From positions 1 to 27,392 of the forward strand of contig JAJJLU010000610.1 of assembly GCA_023807065.1 (NCBI GenBank): a DNA stretch of 27,392 bases, given 5' to 3'. The position numbers and the translations under genes are program-made. This DNA comes from Isotricha intestinalis (taxonomy: Eukaryota > Ciliophora > Litostomatea > Vestibuliferida > Isotrichidae). The notes below the pieces were generated by a model. The model searched no databases. It saw only the letters and a list, made by a program, of their open reading frames with translations, and was not told where the DNA came from. Every line of letters starts with the position of its first letter. Within the stretch, counting starts at the first letter, position 1. Positions 19,344 through 27,392 of the stretch are shown one piece after another.

Positions 19344-19813
19344 ATTCTTATTTGATATTATTTTTTTTATGTATATTTTTTTATTTTTATATAATGAGAG
19401 ATTGGAGTTTATATAGTTGGTCTTTAAATAAATAATTCTTAGTTTTTATATCATAATTACAGATTTGAATTATATAATTTTTAAGAACAAAATATATAAA
19501 TGAATATAATAATTTAATATATAATTTAATTTTTCATATGATATTTTTTTGAGTTATTTGAATGAAAAATAATTATATAATATTTTTCATTTTTATCAAT
19601 TTTGCCTAAATTTAAAAAATGAATAATTCCAAAGAATAAATAAAATATTACAATATTTAAATATGAATCAATGAATAAAAATACAAAATATGTTCTTTTT
19701 TTCCTTATAAATAAACAATAAAATAATTATTTTAAATTGTCTCAAAAAAAAAATTATATTTGAAAAAAAAGTTTTAGATAATATTAAAAAATTTTAATTA
19801 AAAATTAAAAATT
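19344..19813. other. Convergent intergenic region, no gene seen
   Basis: 470 bases between the 3' ends of the kinase and H4 genes. It is A/T-rich with no open frame of note, no tRNA-like fold and no metazoan-type histone 3' stem-loop on the H4 side. Confidence 0.5.
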
Positions 19814-20128
19814 TTATGCACCAAAACCATAAAGTGATCTTCCTTGTCTTTTTAAAGCATAAACAACATCCATAGCAGTGACAGTTTTTCTTCTAGCATG
19901 TTCAGTATAAGTGACAGCGTCTCTAACAACATTTTCTAAAAATGTTTTTAAAGTATTTCTAGTTTCTTCATATATTAAAGCAGAAATTCTTTTTACTCCT
20001 CCTCTTCTTGCTAATCTTCTAATTGCTGGCTTTGTAATTCCTAATATTACGTCTTTTGTTGTTTTGTGAATTCTCTTTGCTCCAAAGGATTTTCCTCCTT
20101 TTCCTGCTGCTTTACGTTGTCCGTCCAT
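19814..20128 (-). CDS. Histone H4, divergent N-terminal tail
   Basis: 104 residues including Met, one more than canonical H4. From [19 protein letters not shown] to LYGFGA the core is nearly standard. The tail is not: it begins [19 protein letters not shown], so Ser1 is Asp, Arg3 is Gln, and one residue is inserted before the AKR motif. Lysines corresponding to positions 5, 8, 12 and 16 are still present (at 5, 9, 12 and 17 without Met). The basic patch KRHRK is KRIHK, and the next helix start reads KDVILG. It pairs with H3 in the nucleosome core. The coding region is visibly richer in G and C than its surroundings, as expected for a highly expressed conserved gene. It shares a divergent promoter with H3. 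Confidence 0.98.
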   Translation of the reverse strand: MDGQRKAAGKGGKSFGAKRIHKTTKDVILGITKPAIRRLARRGGVKRISALIYEETRNTLKTFLENVVRDAVTYTEHARRKTVTAMDVVYALKRQGRSLYGFGA

Positions 20129-20367
20129 TTAATTTAAAAAAAATATTTTTTACTTTTTTATATATATATTTTATTCCAAAATCCTTAAAATTCATTGGAT
20201 AAAATTTCCTATTTTGGATATTAAAAAGTTATAAAAAATAAAAATAAAAAAACTATGATTGAAAAAAAATCCTAAAAAGTAAAAATTATCCAATAAAAAG
20301 ATAGAAAAAGAGGATAAAATTAATATATAAAAAAACTCTTTAAAAAAAAGAAAATAAAAAGTAAAAA
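20129..20367. promoter_or_regulatory. Symmetric H4/H3 bidirectional promoter
   Basis: The same module occurs once on each strand. Reading toward H3: TTATCCAAT at 20286-20294, a gap of 29 bases, then TATATAAAAAA at 20324-20334, then 33 bases to ATG. Reading toward H4: TTATCCAAT at 20202-20194, a gap of 29 bases, then TATATAAAAAA at 20164-20154, then 25 bases to ATG. This resembles a CCAAT box plus TATA box for each gene. The exact repeat in sequence and spacing supports function. Confidence 0.78.
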
Positions 20368-20784
20368 ATGGCAAGAACAAAGCAAACAGCCCGTAAACAA
20401 ACAACTCCAGCAGGTAAAGCTCCTCGTAAGCAAGTAGTAGGAAGTAAAGCAGCAAGAAAGAGTGCTCCAGCAGTTGGAGGAGTAAAGAAACCACATAGAT
20501 ATAGACCAGGTACTGTAGCTCTTAGAGAAATTAGAAAGTATCAAAAAAGTACTGAGTTATTAATTAGAAAATTACCTTTCCAAAGATTAGTTAGAGAAAT
20601 TGCTACTGTCTTTAAAAGTGATTTAAGATTCCAATCTTCTGCTGTTTTAGCTCTTCAAGAAGCTAGTGAAAGCTATTTAGTTGGTTTGTTTGAAGATACT
20701 AATTTATGCGCTATTCATGCTAAAAGAGTTACTATTATGCCTAAAGATATGCAACTTGCTAGAAGAATTAGAGGAGAAAAATAA
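20368..20784 (+). CDS. Histone H3, variant tail
   Basis: 138 residues including Met, against 136 in canonical H3. Residues 1-9 (ARTKQTARK, Met not counted) are standard, but STGGK becomes QTTPAGK: Ser10 is Gln and two residues are inserted, moving Lys14 to position 16. A further residue is inserted where QLATK reads QVVGSK, so Lys23 is at 26. ARKS containing Lys27-Ser28 is kept at 28-31. The core from [18 protein letters not shown] on is close to canonical, with SAV in the chaperone-recognition region, a replication-type rather than H3.3-like pattern. Cys96 is Ser, and the end is RGEK in place of RGERA. It forms the nucleosome core with the adjacent H4. Like H4, it is GC-richer than its surroundings. 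Confidence 0.98.
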   Translation: MARTKQTARKQTTPAGKAPRKQVVGSKAARKSAPAVGGVKKPHRYRPGTVALREIRKYQKSTELLIRKLPFQRLVREIATVFKSDLRFQSSAVLALQEASESYLVGLFEDTNLCAIHAKRVTIMPKDMQLARRIRGEK

Positions 20785-21148
20785 GTGGATTAAAATAGTT
20801 TTTAATTAATAATAATACACAATTTTTTTAAAATTTTTTTTGTTTTATTTATCTTTTTGATTTTTTTTATTTTCTTTTATTTAATTGGGTTAATTATTTT
20901 GGTGCTTTTTAGTTTTTTATTATATATTTTTTAATTATTATTGTAATTTTAAAAAAAATAAATTATTTATTTACTTAAAAAAAATATATCAACCATTGTA
21001 AAAATTATTATATCCCATATGAATATCTCAGAAAAAAAATTTCTTTTCTACAATATTTCTCAACTTTATACAGAATAAGTAAAAATAAACAAGATTAAAA
21101 AAAATAAATTTAAAAAAAAACAGAAAAAAAAAAATAATTATTAAAAAA
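20785..21148. other. Intergenic region, no gene seen
   Basis: 364 bases between H3 and the next plus-strand gene. T-rich near H3 and A-rich toward the next start. No histone-type stem-loop follows H3, so its mRNA is probably polyadenylated. Confidence 0.5.
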
Positions 21149-23130
21149 ATGAGTAGTACAGGAAAAAGTATAACAAAAAACCAAATAGAAGTAGAAAACA
21201 AACTTCCTCCAAAAATAGAAGATTACAAAGAGGAAATAAAAGAATATGAAGGAGATGTTCACATAGGAGTGAATACTGAAGAAGAAGAAGGAAAAAAAAT
21301 AATTGAAATAAAACCAAGAGAAGAATATTTACAAAAAAAACTAGAAGAAATGAATTTTGATAATAACATACTAAATGGTGTTAATAGAGGATTAGGTTTA
21401 TCATTAGATTTTATTAAGAATAATTTAGACGACGACAAAATTTTATTTACTGAAGTTAATAATGATAATTTAATTAAAAAATTGGTTGATGAAAATGAAG
21501 AAAAAGAAAAAAATAATAAATCTGATGAACAGAATGTTATTAGTAAGAAAAATTTAAAGAAATTAAGAGAATTGAGAGAAGAAAAAGAATTATTAAATAA
21601 TAAGATTAAAAAGTTAGAAACAAAAAAAAATTATATTGAAAATGAAGGAATGATGAATATTAATGAAGTTGATAAAAATTTAAAAATGAATGATTTAAGG
21701 AAAATAAAGAAAGAAACTTCTTTTTGTAATTCTAGAATTAATGAAATTGATTATCAAATTAAAAATATTATTGCTGAAGAATATTCTATGTCAAGGAAAG
21801 AAAAAATAAATGTATTTTTAAGTAATTTTGATAAAGAAAAAGAAAAAAATAATATGAAAGCAAAAGAATATTATAAGAAATTTAGAGAGAAAACAAATCA
21901 GATAAAAAAAATAGAAAAAGAAATTGAATTAAATTCTAAAAAAGAATTAGTAAAAAAAGAAGAAAAGAGAAAAAAAGAACAAGAATTAATTTTAGAAAAT
22001 GCGAAAAAAATAATAGAAAAAGAAAGAGAAATAAGAGAAAAAAAGAAGAAAACAAAGGAAGAAAAAGAAAAAGAAAATAAAGAAAAATTAGAAAAGCATA
22101 ATGAAGTTAAAACAGAAGAACAAAAAGAAATAGAAAAAAATTATATAAATCAAAAAAAAAATAATTGCATATATTTTAGAAATTCAAAAATTTTTTTTGA
22201 AAATGAGGAAAATTATTTAAAAACAGAATTAGAAAAAATAAAAAAAGCCATCCAATAATTTCATTAAAAGAAATAAAAGAATTTAAAACAGAAAAAGAAA
22301 AAAATGAGAATAGGAGTAAAAGAGAAATAGATGAAAAATATAATAAAATAAAAAAAGATTGGATAAAAAATAAAAATGATTTACCAAAATTTAAAAATCA
22401 TTTATTTAAAGAAGAAGAAGAAAGAGCAAAAAAATTAGAAGAAGAAGAAAAAAAGAGAAATGAATTAATGTTAGAAAGAATTGATTCAAAGAAAAAATAT
22501 AGTAAAAGTGTTCAAGAAAGAAAATTAGAAATATCAGAAAAAAAGAAAAAAGAAAGAGAAAATAATATAAAAAAATTAACTGAGAAAATTACTGTTAAAG
22601 ATACTTTATATAATCATAAAAAAGATAGAATTCTTTTAGTTAAAAGAGATCCTAATAAACCTTCTAAATTTAATTGGGAATTAAAATTAGAAGAAATTGA
22701 TGAAAAAAATCCTTTAAAAAAAAGTGTTGAAATTAATAAAGCTTTAATAAAAAAACCAAAAAGAATTGTTTTATCTCCTTCAATTGACAAAAAGAAAATA
22801 ATTATTCCTGAAAAAAAAATGGATTATTTAAAAGAATTTATTAAAAAAAGAAATAAAACCGAAGTTAATAGTGAAAATGAAAATTCTGAAAAAGAAAATT
22901 CAAAATGGGAAAAAATTATTAAAAATAAAAAAGGATCAATTAAACAAAATCTTCAAACAGTAAAAATGAAAGCAGAACAATTAGAAAATTTAGCAAATGA
23001 AAATGATAAAATATTAAAAGTGAATGGAGGCATTGAAAAAAATCCTGAATTAGGACAAAAAATATCAGATCTTATTATTGATTCTATTCATGCTAAATTA
23101 AGTATATTAAATAATATTGGAAATAAATAA
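21149..23130 (+). CDS. Coiled-coil protein, one gene split by a -1 frame change
   Basis: The first frame (21149-22258) ends in TAA at 22256. A second frame, -1 relative to it, is open from before 22246 to the TAA at 23130 and is of the same Lys/Glu coiled-coil character. Moving back one base at the A7 run 22240-22246 gives a continuous product of about 660 residues that reads KIKK-SHPIISLKEIKEF across the join. In the first frame the run is exactly A AAA AAA, the form of a -1 slippery heptamer. Causes can be a missing A in the assembly, a true frameshift mutation, or slippage. The protein is mostly coiled coil (about 130-440) with a less charged C-terminal third and no recognised catalytic domain. 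Similar proteins occur among ciliary and cytoskeletal components, but I cannot name a family. Confidence 0.72.
22240..22246 (+). other. A AAA AAA frame-change site
   Basis: Seven A in the register at-A AAA AAA-gcc, ten bases before the TAA that closes the first frame. A -1 shift here joins both halves of the gene. Adding one A would do the same. No clear downstream stem or pseudoknot is seen. Runs of this kind are common in these Lys-rich genes, so the run alone is weak evidence for programmed shifting. Confidence 0.45.
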
Positions 23131-23203
23131 ATATATTATTTTTTTTTTTCATTTTAAAAATTATATTAATAAAGAAAATAACTTCATTAAAAAATAAAAA
23201 AAA

Positions 23204-26200
23204 ATGAATACAGGAAATTATAGATTAAATTCTTTAAAATCATCTCATCAAAAATCAGGGAAAAAAGAATTTGAAAATTCATGGAATAATAGATATTATT
23301 CAATAAAAAATCCAAATTATTTAAAAAGTAAAAATATAAATATTGAAGAAACTACTTTACCAAAAATTAATAATCAAAATAATAATTTAATTAAAAGTAA
23401 AGATACAAAAGAAGATAATGAAGAATTTAGTCTTATTCAAAATATTTGGGATGATTTAGGAGTAAGAGAAGAATATCAAAATCAATTTTTGAATTATGTG
23501 AAAAATTTAAATGAAGAAGAAAAAAAAGAATTTTATGAAATGGAAAAAAAAAATTTAAAAAGATTTCGTGATTCTTTATTGAAAATATCAAAGGAAATAT
23601 CAAATCGAGAAAAAAATATAGAAGATTTAAAAAAATTTGATGAAATAATAGAAACAACTTTTCCAGATAAAGAACAACAATTAAATGATCAATTATTATT
23701 AGATATACAAAATTGTATAAAAGCATTAAGAGTAAATTCTGTTAATATAGTAAATTATATGAATAAAATTAGAGAAATTTCTACTTATAATTCTCAAAAA
23801 GGAAAATATAATTTAGATAAATTAAATTCTGCTTATTTATATGATCCTAACTATTTATCTAAAATGAGAAATGATATGGATTTTTTAAAAAATTCTTCTT
23901 TAAATAATTATTTTGATATGACTAATGGTGAATTTGATGCTTTTTTAACTAATTGTCATCCTAAAAATGAAAAGAAAAAAAGCAATAAAATTTATATTCC
24001 TATTGGAAATGACTTAATGAAAGCTATTAAAAGTGCTAAATATTCTATTTTAGAAGATGTTCTGTTAAATAATATTGAAAATAAAAAAAATAATAATATT
24101 AATTTAATAAATTACAATGAAAGTGGTTTTGAAAGTAAATCTAATGTTTTGAAAAATAAAATTAAAATAAGAGGAATAAGTGCTACTACTAGAAGTATTA
24201 ATAGAAGTAAATTTTCTTTTAATAAAAGTAATATTGATTATAATAATTTATTTTTAAAAAGTAAACCCAGTTTTAATAGTAAACATAACCAAACTTATCA
24301 AAATTATCAAAATGAAGATTTGGGTAATTCAATTAAGAAAAAATTTAAAATTGAAAGAGATAATGTTCCTAATTTAACAAGAGATGAATTTTTAAGAAGA
24401 TTGGATGAATTAGGGAAAAAAGAAGAAGAAAAAAATATTTTTGAAGATGACGATGAAGATGAAAAGTCTCTGAGTTATTATATTAGACAAAAAGAAGAAG
24501 AAAAACAAAAAAACAATGAAATAAAAATTAAAAATAAAGAAGAGGAGGAAAGAAAAAGAAAAGAAGAAGAAGAAGAAAGAAAAAGAAAAGAAGAAGAAGA
24601 AGAAAAAAAAAAGAAAGAAGAAGAAGAAGAAAGAAAAAGAAAAGAAGAAGAAGAAGAAAGAAAAAGAAAAGAAGAAGAAGAAGAAAGAAAAAGAAAAGAA
24701 GAAGAAGAAGAAAGAAAAAGAAAAGAAGAGGAGGAAAAACAATTTGAAATTATAGAAGATGATTTTGATAAAAAAAAAGAAGAAGAAGAAGAAAGAATTC
24801 AAAAAGAACTTGAAGAAGAAGAAAGGAAAAGAAAAGAAGAAGAAGAAGAAAGGAAAAGAAAAGAAGAAGATGAAGAAAGGAAAAGAAAAGAAGAAGAAGA
24901 AGAAAAAAAAAAGAAAGAAGAAGAGGAAGAAAGGAAAAGAAAAGAAGAAGAGGAGGAAAAGAAAAGGAAAGAAGAAGAGGAAGAAAGGAAAAGAAAAGAA
25001 GAAGAGGAAGAAAGGAAAAGGAAAGAAGAAGAAGAAAGAATACAAAAAGAACTTGACGAAGAAGAAAGAAAAAGGAAAGAAAAAGAAGAAGAAAGAAAAA
25101 GAAAAGAAGAGGAGGAAAAACAATTTGAAATTATAGAAGATGATTTTGATAAAAAAAAAGAAGAAGATCAACAATATGAAATTGTAGAAGATGAATCTAA
25201 TAAAAGAAAAGAAGAAGAAGAAGAAAGAAAAAGTAAAGAACAACAATATGAAATTGTAGAAGATGAATCTGATAAAAGAAAAGAAGAAGATCAACAATAT
25301 GAAATTGTAGAAGATGAATCTAATAAAAGAAAAGAAGAAGAAGAAGAAGACTTAGAAAGACAAAAAAAAGTAGTTTTAGATGCAATTGCTAAAGAAAAAG
25401 AACAAGAAGAACAACATAAATTACAAATGGAAGAAGAAAGAAAAAAAAGCATATTAAAAAGTTCAAATGACCATGCAAAAGAAATGTTAGATCAAATATT
25501 TAATAAAGTTAAAAATGATGATGTTAAAGATTTTAATATTCAATTTTATAAAGGAAATATAAGTGATTTAATTGAAGATTTAAATAATAATAATTATTTA
25601 GAAAAAATACCAGAAAGAGAGAAAGAAACTTTTAAAATAAATAATAATATTGAAGAAGGAAATTTAATTAAAGGATATGAACCAAAAATTTTAATCTGTA
25701 ATTTAAAAGGAAGTGATTTAATAAGTGCATTATGTCAAATTTATTATGAACATGAATTTAATAGAACTAAATTAATCATTAATTTCTTAAGTTCAATTAA
25801 CGTAAATAATGATAATGATTGGATTGAACAAATTGAAAAAATTATTAATTTTATAAAAGAAAATTTGTCTTTCAATGAAATTTCACTTGTTTTAACTTAT
25901 TTAGAAGAACAAAATGGTGATCTAATTATTGATAAAGATATTAAAAATTTGTTTGAAAATAAATTAGGTTTTAAATGGGCTAATATAGAAAATTTAGAAA
26001 ATGAAAAAAGAACTCAAACAATACATTTTATAAATAAAGATAATTCCAAAAAGTTACAAGATGCTTTTATTAATATTGACACTTTATCTATTATTACTCT
26101 TTCTGAAAATATAACAGATTCTGTTTTGAATAATGATAAATTTATTAATATTTTTTCAATTTATTCTCTTCTTTCTGAAAAAAGAAATAAAGATAATATA

Positions 26201-26983
26201 AAGTTAGAAAAAGAGAATGAAAATAGTATTTTATTAGATAGTAGAAAAATATCTCAATATTTAAAAGATATTATTGAATTTAATTTAAATGTCGATAATA
26301 AAGATGATATAGAAGATTTATTAGAAGAGAAATTCAATTTTAAATTAGAAAATACATTATATAATAGTGAAAAGGGGGATATTGTGACAATGAGAATTCA
26401 CCCTCATTTAAATAGTAGAATTACTTTAGAGTATAATTCTTATTATTATAATAGAATCGAATCTGACATTGGTGTTTTATCAGAAACAAAAACTAATTCT
26501 AAATTTTATTTTATTCCTACAAAAAGTTTAACTACTTCAATTATGATTTGTCAATTAACTTCTGAATTAAAAGAACTATTTAATAACAATAACAATATTT
26601 ATGAAACTTTTTATTCTTTTTATAGTAATTTAATACAAGATTCTGAAAATATTAAAGTGATTCAAATTCCTTGTTTTCAATATGAAGGACAATTCTCTTC
26701 AACTGGTTTAAATTCTATTGGTAAAAAGGTGAAAATTTTTGATGAAAATAATTCTGAATTATATTTTAATACTGTCGATCAGTTATTTAATGTTAAAATG
26801 GATATTGATAATAATATGGAAAATAATTTTAAAATAAAAGCTAATAATTCTAATGATGAAGTTATTATTGATGATGATTTCTTATTAGGCATTTGTAATG
26901 TTGAGATTTTAACAAGCACTAATATTCCTCTTATACAATTGTTTATTATTTCTAAAGAAAATTGGATAAATGTTAAAAAGTAA
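23204..26983 (+). CDS. Large protein with E/K/R-rich segment and acidic EIVEDE motifs
   Basis: 1259 residues. The N-terminal domain, about 75-250, has a conserved look (IWDDLGVREEYQNQF, later MRNDMDFLKNSSLNNYFDM) but I cannot name it. Residues about 445-725 are a charged segment of EEEERKRK units, expected to form a long single alpha helix or coiled coil. Five copies of a motif QF/YEII/VEDD/E sit in it, at Gln513, 640, 657, 681 and 698. The C-terminal 500 residues are of ordinary composition and look folded, with no recognised motif. A structural or cytoskeletal scaffold is likely from the architecture; the function is unknown. It follows the coiled-coil gene by 73 bases on the same strand. 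Confidence 0.85.
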   Translation: MNTGNYRLNSLKSSHQKSGKKEFENSWNNRYYSIKNPNYLKSKNINIEETTLPKINNQNNNLIKSKDTKEDNEEFSLIQNIWDDLGVREEYQNQFLNYVKNLNEEEKKEFYEMEKKNLKRFRDSLLKISKEISNREKNIEDLKKFDEIIETTFPDKEQQLNDQLLLDIQNCIKALRVNSVNIVNYMNKIREISTYNSQKGKYNLDKLNSAYLYDPNYLSKMRNDMDFLKNSSLNNYFDMTNGEFDAFLTNCHPKNEKKKSNKIYIPIGNDLMKAIKSAKYSILEDVLLNNIENKKNNNINLINYNESGFESKSNVLKNKIKIRGISATTRSINRSKFSFNKSNIDYNNLFLKSKPSFNSKHNQTYQNYQNEDLGNSIKKKFKIERDNVPNLTRDEFLRRLDELGKKEEEKNIFEDDDEDEKSLSYYIRQKEEEKQKNNEIKIKNKEEEERKRKEEEEERKRKEEEEEKKKKEEEEERKRKEEEEERKRKEEEEERKRKEEEEERKRKEEEEKQFEIIEDDFDKKKEEEEERIQKELEEEERKRKEEEEERKRKEEDEERKRKEEEEEKKKKEEEEERKRKEEEEEKKRKEEEEERKRKEEEEERKRKEEEERIQKELDEEERKRKEKEEERKRKEEEEKQFEIIEDDFDKKKEEDQQYEIVEDESNKRKEEEEERKSKEQQYEIVEDESDKRKEEDQQYEIVEDESNKRKEEEEEDLERQKKVVLDAIAKEKEQEEQHKLQMEEERKKSILKSSNDHAKEMLDQIFNKVKNDDVKDFNIQFYKGNISDLIEDLNNNNYLEKIPEREKETFKINNNIEEGNLIKGYEPKILICNLKGSDLISALCQIYYEHEFNRTKLIINFLSSINVNNDNDWIEQIEKIINFIKENLSFNEISLVLTYLEEQNGDLIIDKDIKNLFENKLGFKWANIENLENEKRTQTIHFINKDNSKKLQDAFINIDTLSIITLSENITDSVLNNDKFINIFSIYSLLSEKRNKDNIKLEKENENSILLDSRKISQYLKDIIEFNLNVDNKDDIEDLLEEKFNFKLENTLYNSEKGDIVTMRIHPHLNSRITLEYNSYYYNRIESDIGVLSETKTNSKFYFIPTKSLTTSIMICQLTSELKELFNNNNNIYETFYSFYSNLIQDSENIKVIQIPCFQYEGQFSSTGLNSIGKKVKIFDENNSELYFNTVDQLFNVKMDIDNNMENNFKIKANNSNDEVIIDDDFLLGICNVEILTSTNIPLIQLFIISKENWINVKK
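24536..25360 (+). repeat. Purine-only coding repeat tract
   Basis: The plus strand is pure A/G from 24536 to 24739 (204 bases) and from 24872 to 25040 (169 bases). It encodes EEEEERKRK units of mostly 24 bases, mixed with two copies of a KQFEIIEDDFDKKK block and three of QQYEIVEDES. Units are nearly identical in DNA, so length polymorphism by slippage or unequal exchange is likely. Copy number in an assembly may be unreliable. Confidence 0.85.
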
Positions 26984-27332
26984 TTTTATTTTATTAGAAT
27001 AATTTAAGATAATATTTTTTTTTTTATTTGAAATTTAAACATTTTACTTTAAAATATATATTCAAAAAAATATAAATTTATAATTATTGTTTAATTGAAT
27101 ATAAAGCAATGATGAAAACAAAATTAATACTAATTGAATACAATAATATTTTGAATAAAATTATAGAACATTAACAATAGAATGAAAAAATGAGAAAAAT
27201 TAGTTTCTCAAAGTGAAAATTATGGTGATCCCACTGATAGTAATAATGTAATAATATTAATTCAATAAAATGTAAAATATATATAACTTATTTAAAAAAA
27301 AATTAAAATTAAAAACTAAAACAAATAATGAT
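26984..27332. other. Intergenic region with a possible coding relic
   Basis: 349 bases between two convergent 3' ends. A short plus-strand block near 27200-27270 reads LVSQSENYGDPTDSNN with stops on both sides; it could be a relic or chance. A box C-like ATGATGA and a CTGA are present but no snoRNA is supported. Confidence 0.35.
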
Positions 27333-27392
27333 CTAATTATAATTATCAGGACTATAATAACAATTCTTACTATTATTATTATAATTCATATA
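27333..27392 (-). CDS. Possible 3' end of a gene entering from the right
   Basis: On the minus strand a frame is open from the right edge to a TAG at 27335-27333, giving 19 codons ending YYSPDNYN. The Asn/Tyr-rich composition resembles a low-complexity C-terminus. It is too short to be sure; the rest lies outside the window. Confidence 0.35.
   Translation of the reverse strand, partial: YMNYNNNSKNCYYSPDNYN

Noticed and set aside
20785..21148. Histone 3' stem-loop after H3 (also searched after H4)
   Set aside because: No GGCTCTTTTCAGAGCC-like hairpin in either downstream region.
22256..22258. Euplotes-type +1 frameshift at the TAA stop
   Set aside because: The second frame is -1, not +1, relative to the first, and the stop is preceded by CAA rather than AAA.
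24410..25297. Long minus-strand Phe/Ser-rich open frame opposite the E/K/R repeat
   Set aside because: It is the complement of a purine-only repeat, which cannot form stops in that frame; composition is pure F/S/L.
27109..27237. Box C (ATGATGA) and box D (CTGA) suggesting a C/D snoRNA
   Set aside because: The boxes are about 120 bases apart and the flanks do not pair into a terminal stem; such short boxes are expected by chance.
1..27392. tRNA or rRNA genes, CRISPR arrays and transposons
   Set aside because: No GC-rich cloverleaf-like islands, no regularly spaced repeats apart from coding ones, and no transposase motifs were found by eye.

Overview
This window looks like the left end of a ciliate macronuclear chromosome. 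It opens with 34 bases of CCCCAAT telomere repeat, C-rich strand running inward as expected at a chromosome terminus. The DNA is extremely AT-rich, genes are closely packed, and every complete gene reads without an intron. Coding regions read with the standard code: of twelve complete genes eleven end in TAA, one in TAG and none in TGA. A very AT-rich ciliate with a CCCCAAT telomere, standard code and an ADP/ATP carrier would fit a litostome such as a rumen entodiniomorph. That taxonomic guess is inference, not something the sequence proves.

Layout. 1-782 (-): an open frame running into the telomere without a stop, so a gene cut by the chromosome end. 783-4483: a disturbed subtelomeric region in which a protease gene with a mutated duplicate of its own protease half and a bacterial-looking DUF285/BspA repeat tail (2182-3657, +) sits between two decayed-looking minus-strand stretches. 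4476-7952 (-): a 1158-residue helical protein not recognised. 8229-9557 (-): RING finger plus MORN repeats. 10068-11435 (+): PHD plus extended PHD chromatin reader. 11651-13432 (+): HExxH metalloprotease-like protein with a possible myristoylation signal. 13613-15931 (-): coiled coil with EF-hands. 16099-17007 (-): ADP/ATP carrier, only 62 bases from the start of 17070-19343 (+), a myristoylation-signal/EF-hand/PH/protein kinase resembling apicomplexan CDPK7. 19814-20128 (-) and 20368-20784 (+): a divergent H4/H3 pair with altered tails and a mirror-symmetric promoter. 21149-23130 (+): one coiled-coil gene split by a -1 frame change at a run of seven A. 23204-26983 (+): a protein with a long E/K/R segment. 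27333 to the right edge (-): the 3' end of a further possible gene.

The genes are a eukaryotic housekeeping mixture (chromatin, signalling, cytoskeleton or cilia, organelle transport) rather than one pathway. The most unusual items are the telomere-truncated gene, the H3 tail lacking Ser10 with a three-residue insertion, the exactly mirrored H3/H4 promoter, the two-half protease with one dead half, and the A7 frame junction.
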